Shown: one piece after another, positions 35,561 to 44,871 of the stretch | Layout: each line of letters starts with the position of its first letter | Numbering within the stretch: the stretch's first letter is position 1 | Origin: 2-02-FULL-55-14 sp964473365 | GTDB lineage: Bacteria > Bacteroidota > Ignavibacteria > UBA10030 | Length of the DNA stretch: 64,000 nt | Assembly: GCA_964473365.1 (NCBI GenBank) | Contig: CAYYOV010000018.1 | Span: forward strand, 1 to 64,000 | Reading direction: 5' to 3' | Translations under genes and position numbers: made by a program | The notes under the pieces: model-generated | The model's database searches: none | What the model saw: only the letters and a program-made list of their open reading frames with translations | What the model was told of the DNA's origin: nothing

Positions 35561-37201
35561 ATGAAACGCATTAGCTGGATCCTCGCCGCGTTGGCGACTA
35601 CGGCGCTCATGGCTGTCGCTCAACCGATGGCAGAATCAGTCGACACCGCCATCGTCTCAAAGATCAAAGACGAAGGGACGAACCGTTCGAAGGTCATGGA
35701 GTATGCCTCGTACCTGACGGACGTCTACGGACCACGCCTGACGTGGTCACCCGAATATCGCCGCGGCGCCGATTGGGTCAGTGGTGAACTGAAGAAGCTC
35801 GGCCTGACGAATATCACGTACGACTACTGGAAGCCGATCGGAAAGGGATGGACCCTGAAGAAGTTCAGCGCGAACATGATTGCGCCCGTGGCTACACCTC
35901 TGATCGCCTTCCCGAAAGCATGGTCTCCGGGCCTGCGGGGAACCGTCAAGGGCCCCGTCGTCGTGATGAAGGCGCAGAACGCGGACGAACTGAATGCGTA
36001 CAAAGGAAAGCTGAAGAATGCGTATGTGTTTCTAGGAGACCCGCGCGAGGTACCGGCATGGATGACCGCGCCCGGCAAGCGGATGACCGACTCCGAACTG
36101 CTCGCCATGGCCAATTCGCCAGGCGGCGCCGGACGGATGGGCCGCATGATGCGCGATTCCTCAGCACTGAAGCGATTCGTCGACCAGGCCAACTTCAATG
36201 CTGAACGGAGCGAATTCTGCATGAAGGAAGGCGCCGCGATGATCGTCGACGGGGCGCGGGGTGACGGCGGAACGATGTTCGTCGCCGCAGCCAGCGTACC
36301 CCGGAAGGTCGAGAACATCGCCGAAATGTTCGGCGGCCGTACGTCGCCGTATGCCCCCGACGCGCCCGAGATCCTTCCGCAGGTCTCACTCGCAGCGGAA
36401 CATTACAATCGAATTGTCCGAATGGTCGAGAAGGGCGAGAAGGTCCAGCTCGAGATGCAGCTCGACGTCGCTTGGGCGAAGCCCGACAGCGGTTTCAACA
36501 TCATCGCCGAGCTCCCCGGCACGGACCTGAAGGACGAGGTTGTTATGATCGGTGGCCACTTTGACACGTGGCATGCCGGCACGGGCGCGACCGACAACTC
36601 GAGCGGCACGGCTGTCTGTCTGGAAGCTCTGCGCATCATGCAGACACTCGGCCTGAAGCCACGCCGGACGATCAAGATCGGACTGTGGGGAGGCGAGGAA
36701 CAGGGACTTTACGGTTCGCGCGAATATGTAGCCGAAGCGCTGGCGGAGCGTCAGTCGAGCGACATGCTGGGAATGATGATGGGCCGGAATTCCGGACCGC
36801 TTGTCAAGAAAGCGGGATACGAGAAGTTCTCGGTCTATTTCAACAACGATAACGGTACCGGGCGCGTGCGCGGAGTATACATGCAGGGGAATGAAGCTGT
36901 CCGGCCGATCTTCCAGGCATTGTTAAAGGCCGCGAATGACCCGACCGCTCAGACACTGACGATCGACAACACCAGCGGCACCGACCATCTGTCGTTCGAC
37001 GGCGCAGGACTTCCAGGCTTCCAGTTTATTCAGGATCCCGTCGAATACGACACCCGCACACACCACAGCAACATGGACCTGTACGAGCGCCTCCAGACTG
37101 ACGACATGAAGCAGGCCGCGGTTATGATGGCCATTTTCGCTTACCACGCGTCGGTGCGAGACGGGCTCTATCCGCGCAAGCCGATGCCAGCGGGAAGATA
37201 G
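35561..37201 (+). CDS. Secreted M28-family zinc peptidase
   Basis: A 546-residue exported peptidase (signal peptide to about 20). A PA-domain-like insert (about 100-280) precedes the M28 domain: H333 and D335 (GGHFDTW), D345 (GATDNSSG), GGEEQG with the catalytic Glu, and a late zinc His in THHSNMD. AGGAGG lies 9 bases upstream of ATG. This architecture is common in Bacteroidota for general extracellular peptide breakdown. It is a second, unrelated-looking M28 protein to the one at the start of the window. Confidence 0.92.
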   Translation: MKRISWILAALATTALMAVAQPMAESVDTAIVSKIKDEGTNRSKVMEYASYLTDVYGPRLTWSPEYRRGADWVSGELKKLGLTNITYDYWKPIGKGWTLKKFSANMIAPVATPLIAFPKAWSPGLRGTVKGPVVVMKAQNADELNAYKGKLKNAYVFLGDPREVPAWMTAPGKRMTDSELLAMANSPGGAGRMGRMMRDSSALKRFVDQANFNAERSEFCMKEGAAMIVDGARGDGGTMFVAAASVPRKVENIAEMFGGRTSPYAPDAPEILPQVSLAAEHYNRIVRMVEKGEKVQLEMQLDVAWAKPDSGFNIIAELPGTDLKDEVVMIGGHFDTWHAGTGATDNSSGTAVCLEALRIMQTLGLKPRRTIKIGLWGGEEQGLYGSREYVAEALAERQSSDMLGMMMGRNSGPLVKKAGYEKFSVYFNNDNGTGRVRGVYMQGNEAVRPIFQALLKAANDPTAQTLTIDNTSGTDHLSFDGAGLPGFQFIQDPVEYDTRTHHSNMDLYERLQTDDMKQAAVMMAIFAYHASVRDGLYPRKPMPAGR

Positions 37202-37261
37202 GTCCAAAACGAAACGAGCTCTGCTCCGGAAGGATGCAAAGCTGCAAAACGGTATCGAACG

Positions 37262-37306
37262 AAAACAGACAGCCCTCGTGGACTTCACGAGGGCTGTGCT
37301 GTTTTC
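37262..37306. terminator. Bidirectional terminator
   Basis: A 12-base perfect stem ACAGCCCTCGTG/CACGAGGGCTGT with loop GACTT, extended by AAAACAG/CTGTTTT. It separates the peptidase gene from the 3' end of the opposite glycan operon. Confidence 0.92.
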
Positions 37307-37371
37307 GGGGTAGGACGGTATGTGCGGGGATCAACCTGCGACCCCATGGGCTTGAGCGGGCCAGTGCTTTG

Positions 37372-38100
37372 CTATGTCCGCCGAACGACGGCCACGAGCG
37401 AAAGGCCGAACGGCAGCGACATCGTTCCAACCAGATGGCGTTCCGATTCGAATACCCGTTGAAGTGTTCGGTTCAACCAGCCGGCGGGGACCGTCAGTCC
37501 GTCGTCGATGAGCCGCCCAGTCAGCCGCGCCAGGGCCCGTTGAATAAGCGCCAGAGGGAACAACAACGTGTTGAAGTAGCTGACGTATTCAACGCGCAAA
37601 CCTGCCGAGCTGATCGCCGCCGTCAATGTCTCTCGGGTGTACCGACGGTAGTGGTGATTGATCTCGTCGTGCGCTGACCACAGCCAGGGATAGGCCGGCA
37701 CCGTGATGACGATCGACCCGCCGTTCGTCAGTCGTCCACCCATCTCTCGCAGCACCGCTTCATCATTCTCGATATGCTCGATGACGTCGAGCGCTGTGAT
37801 GAGGTCGAACCGCTGCTCGTGATTAGGCAGATCGTCGAGCGTACCCTGCACGACATTCGAGAGCCCACGGCGGCGGGCATATTCGACCGCCAGCTCGGAC
37901 GTATCGAGTCCCCACCCCTTCCATTCCTCCGAAAGTGCCTTCAGGAACGCAGCCGTTCCGCACCCGACGTCGAGCGCAGGCCGTGAGTTTCCTGGACCCA
38001 ACGTCCGCCGGATCAGGTCCAGCACAATGCGCTGCCTGGCCACGAACCACCAGTGGCGGTCTTCGACCTCGAAGAATCGGTGATACAGAGAAGGGTCCAA
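37372..38100 (-). CDS. SAM-dependent methyltransferase (last gene of the glycan locus)
   Basis: A 242-residue class I methyltransferase: N-terminal YHRFFEVEDRHWWFVARQRIV is typical of the glycan/lipid group, motif I LDVGCGTAAFL, motif II ITALDVIEHI and NGGSIVITVPAYPWLWS. A C-terminal hydrophobic pair (YFNTLLFPLALIQRALARL) suggests membrane contact. It starts 8 bases after the GT2 gene and ends at the convergent terminator. Confidence 0.85.
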   Translation of the reverse strand: MDPSLYHRFFEVEDRHWWFVARQRIVLDLIRRTLGPGNSRPALDVGCGTAAFLKALSEEWKGWGLDTSELAVEYARRRGLSNVVQGTLDDLPNHEQRFDLITALDVIEHIENDEAVLREMGGRLTNGGSIVITVPAYPWLWSAHDEINHHYRRYTRETLTAAISSAGLRVEYVSYFNTLLFPLALIQRALARLTGRLIDDGLTVPAGWLNRTLQRVFESERHLVGTMSLPFGLSLVAVVRRT

Positions 38101-38108
38101 ATCGATGC

Positions 38109-38849
38109 CTATCGCTTCTGGGGGCCTGCCACGGAGTCGTACCGACCGCTCCAGAACCCGCGCCGGACACGGAGAAGGCCGCGGATATCATCGACGGCGG
38201 TGCTGACGATCTTCACGCGGCTGTCGAGGTCCTCGATCCACGAGACCGGCAGGTCGAAGATGCGATAGCCCAACCGTTCAGCGATGACAAGAAGCTCCGT
38301 ATCGAAGAACCAGCCAGTGTCCTCAACGACCGGCAACAGAGCGTTGGCCGCCTGTCGATTGAGGGCCTTGAATCCGCATTGAGCATCGGAGAATTTTGTC
38401 GCGAAGAAGGCCTTGACGAGCAAGTTGTAGCCGCGCGAGATCACCTCACGCTTTAGGCTCCTGCGGGTCGTCGACGCTTTCAGCAGCCGCGAGCCGATGC
38501 CGATCTCGAATCCGCCGCCGATCAACGCCTCGATCATCGGCGGGAACGCGTAGAGGTTCGTGGAGAGGTCGACATCCATGTAAGACAGATAGTCGGCTGA
38601 TGATTCCGTCCACACTTTCTTGAGTGCGCGTCCGCGCCCTTTCAGGTCGAGGTGGACCACCCGAACGCCCGAGTATGTTCGTGCGAGCCCTTCGGCCACC
38701 TCTTGCGTGCGGTCGATCGAGGCGTTGTTGGCAATGACGATCTCCCAATCGAACCGCGCATGCTGCGTCAGGAACGCATGGAGCGTTCCGATGCTCGCGG
38801 GAAGGATCTTTTCTTCGTTGTAGACGGGGATGGTGACGTTGACGAGCAT
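38109..38849 (-). CDS. GT2 family glycosyltransferase (dolichol-phosphate-type)
   Basis: A 246-residue glycosyltransferase of the DPM1/ALG5 kind, which moves a sugar to polyprenyl phosphate. TIPVYNEEKILPASI, MDVDLSTNL (the DxD-type metal site) and GFEIGIGSRLL are in place, then SDAQCGFKALNR and WFFDTELLVIAERLGY. There are no C-terminal membrane helices. ATG 38849 is used because the protein begins at the nucleotide-binding strand there. Neighbouring GT39 enzymes use exactly such polyprenyl-phosphate sugars. Confidence 0.88.
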   Translation of the reverse strand: MLVNVTIPVYNEEKILPASIGTLHAFLTQHARFDWEIVIANNASIDRTQEVAEGLARTYSGVRVVHLDLKGRGRALKKVWTESSADYLSYMDVDLSTNLYAFPPMIEALIGGGFEIGIGSRLLKASTTRRSLKREVISRGYNLLVKAFFATKFSDAQCGFKALNRQAANALLPVVEDTGWFFDTELLVIAERLGYRIFDLPVSWIEDLDSRVKIVSTAVDDIRGLLRVRRGFWSGRYDSVAGPQKR

Positions 38850-38926
38850 GGGCGGACGATATCGTTTCTCGCAGCGCGTGCCTGCCGGACGCCAGGACAG
38901 GCAGGATCGCTGCGACCAAGAGAATG

Positions 38927-40291
38927 TCAGGTTGACGCGGCGTTCGCCGCTCGATGCTTTGCTGTTGAACGCAGGATCTCCAACGCCTCCGACGCCAGCA
39001 TCAGCACGAACGGAATGGCCGGATAGAAATACCGCGCCTCGGTGTTGGTGGGTAGATGGATGACAATGTAGTAAGCGATGACGCCAAACGGAATCCACAT
39101 CAGTGGCCGCTCGCCAACGCTCCGCATCGCCAGCGCCACCAGCACCAGCGTCACCCATTGCAGGAAAATCACCAACGCCCGGGCACCCGCCGCGACTGGA
39201 TAGGACAGTACGTAGGATACAATGGAATTCCCCTCCCGTTCCCTCAGGTGCGACATCAGTGAAGGCGCGTACCGGTTGGACATGATCCAGTCAGGCGTCA
39301 GCAGGACCGGAATGCGCTTCAGCATATGCACTGCATAGAACCCCGGATGGTCGAGAATGATCCGCACGGCTTCGGACATGCGTGCCCTGTCGCGTTCAAC
39401 GCCGTTCGGATAGGCCCATTGTGCGTACCCCTCCCGTTCCGCCAACCGATCGTCTCCATACAACGTCCCAAGCGTGTCGCCGAACTGGCTGATCCCTTCC
39501 CACATGCTTATGCCATTGCCGAGACCCAGAGGTGCGATCTTCCCTCCTGTTGCTTCGTAGTTTCGCCACGTATGGAGTCCCAGGACGAGCACGATGGCGG
39601 CGGCCGCCGTCCCAAGAGCAGCGATGGACGGCAAACGTCTGTCCACAAGCCACACGGCGCACAGCAGAAATGCCGGCAAAAAGAGAACATCGGGACGCAT
39701 GGTCATGGCGAGGGCGCTCACAAAGCCCGCGAGGCCAGACCACGTCCATGACCAGGCTCGTTCCCGCGCCAACAGTACAATCCACACCGACACGAGAACG
39801 AAGAAGGGCATCACGGCATCCGGAAGGACGGCCACCTCAAAGCGCGCGCTCAACGGCCAGAGCGCCAACAGCCACGCTGCGCGCAAGGCAGTCCGTTCGG
39901 ACACGATCCGTCTCCCGACAGCCACCATGAGGAGGCATGCCATCGAGCCGAGCACGGCATGCAAGATCTGTATGGAGACGACCGACCGCCACACCGCGTA
40001 TGCCGGCAGGGTCAGAATGACATAGCCGATGGGACGATCGATGAAGGGTTCGAATCGAAGATCGCGCGTGACGCTCGACCGCGGGGCAACATCGACCAAG
40101 ACCGTCACGCCACGTCCGTCGAGGATATTGTCGAGCGCTTCGACGTACGATGCTGTGATCCCGTCGAAATAGTTCGGTCCGGAGAAACCGATCACGAATG
40201 CCAGCCGCACAAGCAGGGCTGCCATAAAGAGCGTCCGGAGCTTCGATGAGAATGTCGCGTTCACGGCAATAACGTCTGATAATCCTGTCAT
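38927..40291 (-). CDS. GT39/PMT-like polytopic glycosyltransferase
   Basis: A 454-residue membrane protein with about 10 hydrophobic helices and an acidic first loop (GPNYFDGITASYVEALDNIL), followed by PIGYVILTLPAYAVW and LWPLSARFEVAVLPDAVMPFFVL, the PMT_2/ArnT-type pattern. The donor would be a polyprenyl-phosphate sugar. Its ATG overlaps the stop of the heparinase gene by 4 bases. The longer reading to 40423 would overlap that gene by 136 bases and is rejected. Confidence 0.8.
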   Translation of the reverse strand: MTGLSDVIAVNATFSSKLRTLFMAALLVRLAFVIGFSGPNYFDGITASYVEALDNILDGRGVTVLVDVAPRSSVTRDLRFEPFIDRPIGYVILTLPAYAVWRSVVSIQILHAVLGSMACLLMVAVGRRIVSERTALRAAWLLALWPLSARFEVAVLPDAVMPFFVLVSVWIVLLARERAWSWTWSGLAGFVSALAMTMRPDVLFLPAFLLCAVWLVDRRLPSIAALGTAAAAIVLVLGLHTWRNYEATGGKIAPLGLGNGISMWEGISQFGDTLGTLYGDDRLAEREGYAQWAYPNGVERDRARMSEAVRIILDHPGFYAVHMLKRIPVLLTPDWIMSNRYAPSLMSHLREREGNSIVSYVLSYPVAAGARALVIFLQWVTLVLVALAMRSVGERPLMWIPFGVIAYYIVIHLPTNTEARYFYPAIPFVLMLASEALEILRSTAKHRAANAAST

Positions 40292-42288
40292 GTTCCGATC
40301 ACAGTTCTCAGCGTCAACGGCGCATGTCCTTCCACTTCGACCCGGACGACTGTCGTCGGTTCGCGACGGCCGAACGATCGCGAAAAGACGGCGGATTCGA
40401 GTCTGACGCGACCCTGAGAGCATTCGATCCAGTAGCGGCGGTCTCCGCGGACGAGTTCGACGAGACGATCATTGACGACGCATGCCCGCACATTCGGGGC
40501 CAGATGGAACGAGGCCATCACGACATGCCGACCCATCCCCACGATCGCATCTTCGATGAACAACCGATCGTTCGAATGGTCCAGGATCATGCGGCGGCGA
40601 TGACGCACGGGGAGGTGCAAGCGTTCGTACGCCCGGTGTGTGGCGCAGATCGTCGTTGCTCGTTCACCCGCATTCCACTCATCGATCTGAACGCGTGTCT
40701 GGTCCTCGAGGATGTTCCACAGGCCGGAGAATTCGGCCAGCTCGACCCCGTCGATCATCACCGTGTTATGCGAAGCGGTACCGCGGAGCTTGTTCCGTAG
40801 CGCTACATCAGCCGTGTACGCATACGTGCCCGGGTCGACGATCAGCGGACCGCCCTCCGTCCACAATTCGAAACTGAACGTGTCGTTGTGCCCGTGACCG
40901 CCGTGCCCTTCCATGCCGATATCGCCTGCATCGAAGAAGACCTGCGCTCCGGCGCTCCGCAGTACATAGAAGCCCCCCTGCGGGAATGCTTGGGAGAGTG
41001 ATGCGGGTGCCGTGGCTTTGATCAGGCGGAAGCGCTCGAATCCTTCTCCGCCCCAAAGCCAGAGCGCATCCTGTCTGAATCCGCCGGCAGCATCGCGGAG
41101 CACCGGATCATCGTAGCGAACCGCTCCGACAGCCAGGATGTGTCGCAGGTCGTTGATATCTTCATCGCGCCGCATCCGGAACAAACGTCCATCGTCGGCG
41201 TCCCCCACGAGCGGTATCGTACCATCCGGACGTTGGTAGGCCGCAATGTACCGGAACATTGCCTGCAGACGCTGATGATACCCTTCGGAGAACCGATGAC
41301 CGTTCCGTTCTGCCAGCAGCGTCGGCACCATGAACAGCTCCAGCACCAGCCGCTGGTACGACGTGGACTTTTCCCAATTGACGCCGTCGACGTACACCTG
41401 CCGGCCCATCTCCACTTCCAATTGCCGTACGCCCCAGTCAAGCCACCGGCGACCCGCAGGACTTTCCTGGAAGATCGTTCCGAGCATAACGAGACCGGTG
41501 ACGTTGGAGAGGAAGTGATTACCACGGACGAATGCGTATTCGAGGTTGTTCTCGATGAACAGTCCGTGCTGATATAGGACGCGGAAGAAGCGCATCCAGA
41601 ATGAAGCCGGGATCGTGCGGGACTCACAGAAGAAGGCGTACCCCGCCATCCAATTGCAGGCCCGGATCGACGCCTCCATCGCGAGGAACCAGTTCACGCC
41701 ACGATCGAGCGGATTCGCGTCGATCCACTCCTCGACGAGCGAGCGGAATTTCTGCGCGTACTGGTCGAATCCTGTCAGCCAGAAGGCCTTCCCCAGCCAC
41801 CACGCCTGATGGAACCGGCTTACTTCCCACGGCACCTTCACGTCGCTCGGATGACCGAGTTGCAGGACGTTCAGCGTCTCCGAGCGGTCCGTGGGCCATT
41901 CATACCCACTCTTGAAATCACGCTGCCATCGGACGGGTGTGCCAAGGTCGATCAGCCCAGACCCGAGCGTATCAAACCGGTTCTCGAGCGTTTCATCGGC
42001 TTCGCGAAGGATGTCGTCGTACGACTGGAGCGACGTTAGAACGTTGAGGAAGAAGTCCTTGCGGTTTCGGGGATGGAAGAAGAAGCGGAGCCTCAGCCGT
42101 TCGTGCAGAACCCGGACAGCTTCCTCGTCCCCCATGGGCAGGCCCAGCCGACGTTTGAAGTCGGCGTCCGTCATGGCTGTCGCGCGCGGACCGGCCACGT
42201 GGCGCCACCAGCGCGGACGGACCTGGCGGTAATGGATCCAATTGCGCCAGTCGACGGGTGATTTCGTTGCTGTCGGCCGTTCTAGCAT
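40288..42288 (-). CDS. Heparinase II/III-family polysaccharide lyase-like protein
   Basis: A 666-residue protein: an alpha/alpha-toroid N-terminal region (about 90-370; GVNWFLAMEASIRACNWM, NHFLSNVTGLVMLG, YVDGVNWEKSTSYQRLVLELF) and a beta-sandwich with the family motif HGGHGHNDTFSFELW and ASHNTVMIDG. No signal peptide is evident. Such proteins are regular members of exopolysaccharide loci together with AsnB and GT4 enzymes, where they may trim or turn over the polymer. ATG 42288 is preferred to 42318. Confidence 0.85.
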   Translation of the reverse strand: MLERPTATKSPVDWRNWIHYRQVRPRWWRHVAGPRATAMTDADFKRRLGLPMGDEEAVRVLHERLRLRFFFHPRNRKDFFLNVLTSLQSYDDILREADETLENRFDTLGSGLIDLGTPVRWQRDFKSGYEWPTDRSETLNVLQLGHPSDVKVPWEVSRFHQAWWLGKAFWLTGFDQYAQKFRSLVEEWIDANPLDRGVNWFLAMEASIRACNWMAGYAFFCESRTIPASFWMRFFRVLYQHGLFIENNLEYAFVRGNHFLSNVTGLVMLGTIFQESPAGRRWLDWGVRQLEVEMGRQVYVDGVNWEKSTSYQRLVLELFMVPTLLAERNGHRFSEGYHQRLQAMFRYIAAYQRPDGTIPLVGDADDGRLFRMRRDEDINDLRHILAVGAVRYDDPVLRDAAGGFRQDALWLWGGEGFERFRLIKATAPASLSQAFPQGGFYVLRSAGAQVFFDAGDIGMEGHGGHGHNDTFSFELWTEGGPLIVDPGTYAYTADVALRNKLRGTASHNTVMIDGVELAEFSGLWNILEDQTRVQIDEWNAGERATTICATHRAYERLHLPVRHRRRMILDHSNDRLFIEDAIVGMGRHVVMASFHLAPNVRACVVNDRLVELVRGDRRYWIECSQGRVRLESAVFSRSFGRREPTTVVRVEVEGHAPLTLRTVIGT

Positions 42289-42404
42289 AGGAACAACACG
42301 TGTCCACATCGTGCACACTGGAAACAGTGAGATCTACTCTGCGTCTCCTGGAGATCTCGGTGCGTGCTGTGGCTCACGTCTCTCGTTTCAAAGGAGTGGA
42401 AGAT

Positions 42405-43580
42405 CTATCGGCCGCGGGTGTTCTTCACGGCGTCGATGACCCGTGATGCATTGATGCGCCACGAGAACTTCTCTTCGGCATCTTCGCGCGCCTTGCGTCC
42501 AAGCCGGGCCGCGAGGTCCGGGTCGCGCGACAACTGCTGGAGCCTCTCCGCCAGGTCGTCATGGTCGCGATGGCGCATCATGAGCGCATTGACGCCATCC
42601 TGCATGATCTCACCGATCTGCCCGACGCCACTGGCAATGATCGGAAGCCCCATGCCCATGTACTCGAACAGTTTCGTCGGCGAACCGAAGAAGACCGACC
42701 CATCGGCGTTCTGCACGTGCGGAGACAACAGCGCATCGCACGCGGCCAGGTAGGCCGGAATGTCGTCATGGGACACAGAGCCGGTGAGCGTCACGTGTGC
42801 GCCGACGCCGTCGTCCCGGATGATCCGCTCCACCTCGGCCCGCAAAGCCCCGTCGCCGATCACAAGATAGTGGACGCGCGGAACGAGTTCGGCGGCCCGC
42901 TTGATCGATCGCGCCAGCACATCTACCCCGTGCCATGCACCGAACGTTCCGACGAACCCGGCGACGAAGGCTCCTTCCAACCCATATCGCTTCCGGATCG
43001 GAGCGCCGTCGAGCCCGGGACGGAACAGCCCGGTATCGACGCCGTTCGGGTTGACGACGATCTTCGGCGCCGGCACGCGCAGGTCGACGAGTTGCTGCTT
43101 CATGACCTCCGACACGACTGTGATCACGTCGGCTTCGCCGAATTGCACGTCCTCCGCCCAGCGGAGCAGAGGCTCCAAATAGACCTTTCCCCAGTTCTTC
43201 TTGATCCAGACCTCGGAGCCGTTGCACTCCAGAACGAGCGGAATGCCGAATTCCCGTTTGAGGACCGAGGTGGCGTAGTTGAATTCGCTGTGGCGGTGGT
43301 AGATAAAATCGGGCCGTTCGGTCCGCATGATTTCCCGGCCCGCCCGTTCCAGCTTCAGGTTGTACGCAAGCGACAGGATCTCGGGAAGGTTGCGGAAGAG
43401 GGGTGAATACGGGACGGGATAGAACCGTGCATCGCGGTCAACCGGAAGAGCACCCGAGGAGATGGCAAAGTAGTCGTGGCCGAGCGACCGCAGACCGTCG
43501 AGAAAACCCTTGACGTGCGAGAACGATCCGCCGACGTTGACGGCGCCGTAGAAGTCGGTCCGGAAAAAGGCGGCCTTCAT
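42405..43580 (-). CDS. GT4 family glycosyltransferase
   Basis: A 391-residue GT-B glycosyltransferase. N-terminal GGSFSHVKGFLDGLRSLGHD is the acceptor lobe loop, and the GT4 donor motif is complete: VAGFVGTFGAWHGVDVLARSI, HYLVIGDG, FGSPTKLFEYMGMGLPIIAS (E7E-type). Its ATG overlaps the stop of the preceding 140-residue protein by 4 bases, so the two are co-translated and may work together. Confidence 0.92.
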   Translation of the reverse strand: MKAAFFRTDFYGAVNVGGSFSHVKGFLDGLRSLGHDYFAISSGALPVDRDARFYPVPYSPLFRNLPEILSLAYNLKLERAGREIMRTERPDFIYHRHSEFNYATSVLKREFGIPLVLECNGSEVWIKKNWGKVYLEPLLRWAEDVQFGEADVITVVSEVMKQQLVDLRVPAPKIVVNPNGVDTGLFRPGLDGAPIRKRYGLEGAFVAGFVGTFGAWHGVDVLARSIKRAAELVPRVHYLVIGDGALRAEVERIIRDDGVGAHVTLTGSVSHDDIPAYLAACDALLSPHVQNADGSVFFGSPTKLFEYMGMGLPIIASGVGQIGEIMQDGVNALMMRHRDHDDLAERLQQLSRDPDLAARLGRKAREDAEEKFSWRINASRVIDAVKNTRGR

Positions 43581-43999
43581 AAGCGCGGCTCCGCCCGCCG
43601 TTTCAGGCCCGGCAGCCGGATGGTCGCGTGCAACAGCACGGCTGCGCTCACGACGACCTCGACCACAAATCGGATGAGGTCCACGACGAGGAATCGCGTC
43701 CACGTCACATGGATCACGCGTGCGGACTCATCAAGCAAATACCGCGCTCGCGGTCCATATATGAGCAGGTAGAACGTGAGGGCCACCTGAAAACGCTGAA
43801 GGTCGAGGTCCTTGCAGCCAAACGCGACCACCGACGACGGCGTGCGCTGCAGCTGATCACGGACCTTGGCACTGGATGTGATCCACTTTTCTTCGAATGG
43901 CTGGACATCGACGGTCGTCCACGACGCCGTCTCGTTCGCGGCCTTTCTGATGGCGTCCGGGTTTCCGGAGAGGAGAAAAATCGTGAGAGTGGAGGGCAT
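43577..43999 (-). CDS. Unrecognised 140-residue protein with C-terminal membrane helix
   Basis: I do not recognise a family. The N-terminus LTIFLLSGNPDAIRKAAN looks like the first strand-loop-helix of an alpha/beta fold, the middle has VVAFGCKDLDLQRFQVALTFYLLIYGPRARYLLDE, and a strongly hydrophobic segment VVDLIRFVVEVVVSAAVLLHATIRL (about 108-132) should anchor it in the membrane. It is coupled to the next GT4 gene by an ATGA overlap, so an accessory or membrane adaptor of that enzyme is a fair guess. ATG 43999 is used; TTG 44011 is an alternative. Confidence 0.7.
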   Translation of the reverse strand: MPSTLTIFLLSGNPDAIRKAANETASWTTVDVQPFEEKWITSSAKVRDQLQRTPSSVVAFGCKDLDLQRFQVALTFYLLIYGPRARYLLDESARVIHVTWTRFLVVDLIRFVVEVVVSAAVLLHATIRLPGLKRRAEPRL

Positions 44000-44013
44000 C
44001 GTGGCGCTCAAAG

Positions 44014-44053
44014 TACGAAAAAAAGGGCTCCCGATGCATTTTCGAAAGCCCCT
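44014..44053 (-). terminator. Possible internal terminator of the glycan operon
   Basis: On the minus strand GGGCT, an 18-base loop, AGCCC, then TTTTTTTCG. The stem is short but the T tract is strong. It would split the locus into two transcription units after the methyltransferase at 44125. Confidence 0.5.
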
Positions 44054-44124
44054 GTACTCGGAAAACCGATACTATTCCCGTCTGTTCACGTCATGTGCCG
44101 GACGGACCTGGCGAATCGCTTCTA

Positions 44125-44865
44125 TCAACGGATCGGCTTCTGCGCCAGGAATCCCATTCGGTCGCCGAGGACGATCAAGGGCATCAGCAGTCCGCGAATG
44201 ACTTTGGGCAGATCACCGACGGGCTTCATGTCTGACGTGAACCGTACCACCCGAAGGCCGGCCGCGCGCAACTCGTCGCGCAATTCGGACCGGGAGTAGA
44301 AGTACTGATACCCGACGTGCAGATCGGCACCCCGACGCACATTCCGCTCGTACATGAACCGGTAGTAGCTGTGGCGATTCGGGACGGTGATGACAACATG
44401 TCCGCCCGGTTTCACGACGCGCGCCATTTCGCGGATCGCTCGCTGGCGAACTCCAGGGTCCGGGATGTGGTCGAACACCGAGAACGACACGGCGACGTCG
44501 AACGTGTTGTCGCCGAATGACAGCTTCTGCGCATCCATGACCTGGAGACGTACGCGTTTCGCGAATTCCGGCGCGAGATGCTTGTCGATCATTCGGCGGG
44601 CGGTATCGATCGCCTGGGGCGTCAGGTCGATGGCAGTCCACTCCTCGACGGATGGCGCCCAGATGAGCTCGTCGATCGGCTCGAAGCACCCGACGTTGAG
44701 CACTTTCTTGCCGATGATGTTCGCCGTTTGCATCAGGTCCCAATCGACGACGGCCTTGCGGGCCAGGTAGATGGGATTGTGCCGATAGCCGATCCGTTCA
44801 ACGGCATGTGCCAGGTGGTCGTACGTATCGAGGACCTTTTTCTCGTCAGATTCGTGTGTGGCCAT
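44125..44865 (-). CDS. SAM-dependent methyltransferase
   Basis: A 246-residue class I methyltransferase with a degenerate motif I (KVLNVGCFEPIDELI), acidic TAIDLTP, and motif II DVAVSFSVFDHIPDPG, GGHVVITVPNRHSYY. The C-terminus carries a hydrophobic, membrane-proximal stretch. It lies 6 bases after the flippase gene. Its target is probably a sugar residue of the glycan made by this locus. Confidence 0.85.
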   Translation of the reverse strand: MATHESDEKKVLDTYDHLAHAVERIGYRHNPIYLARKAVVDWDLMQTANIIGKKVLNVGCFEPIDELIWAPSVEEWTAIDLTPQAIDTARRMIDKHLAPEFAKRVRLQVMDAQKLSFGDNTFDVAVSFSVFDHIPDPGVRQRAIREMARVVKPGGHVVITVPNRHSYYRFMYERNVRRGADLHVGYQYFYSRSELRDELRAAGLRVVRFTSDMKPVGDLPKVIRGLLMPLIVLGDRMGFLAQKPIR

Positions 44866-44871
44866 GGTCGG

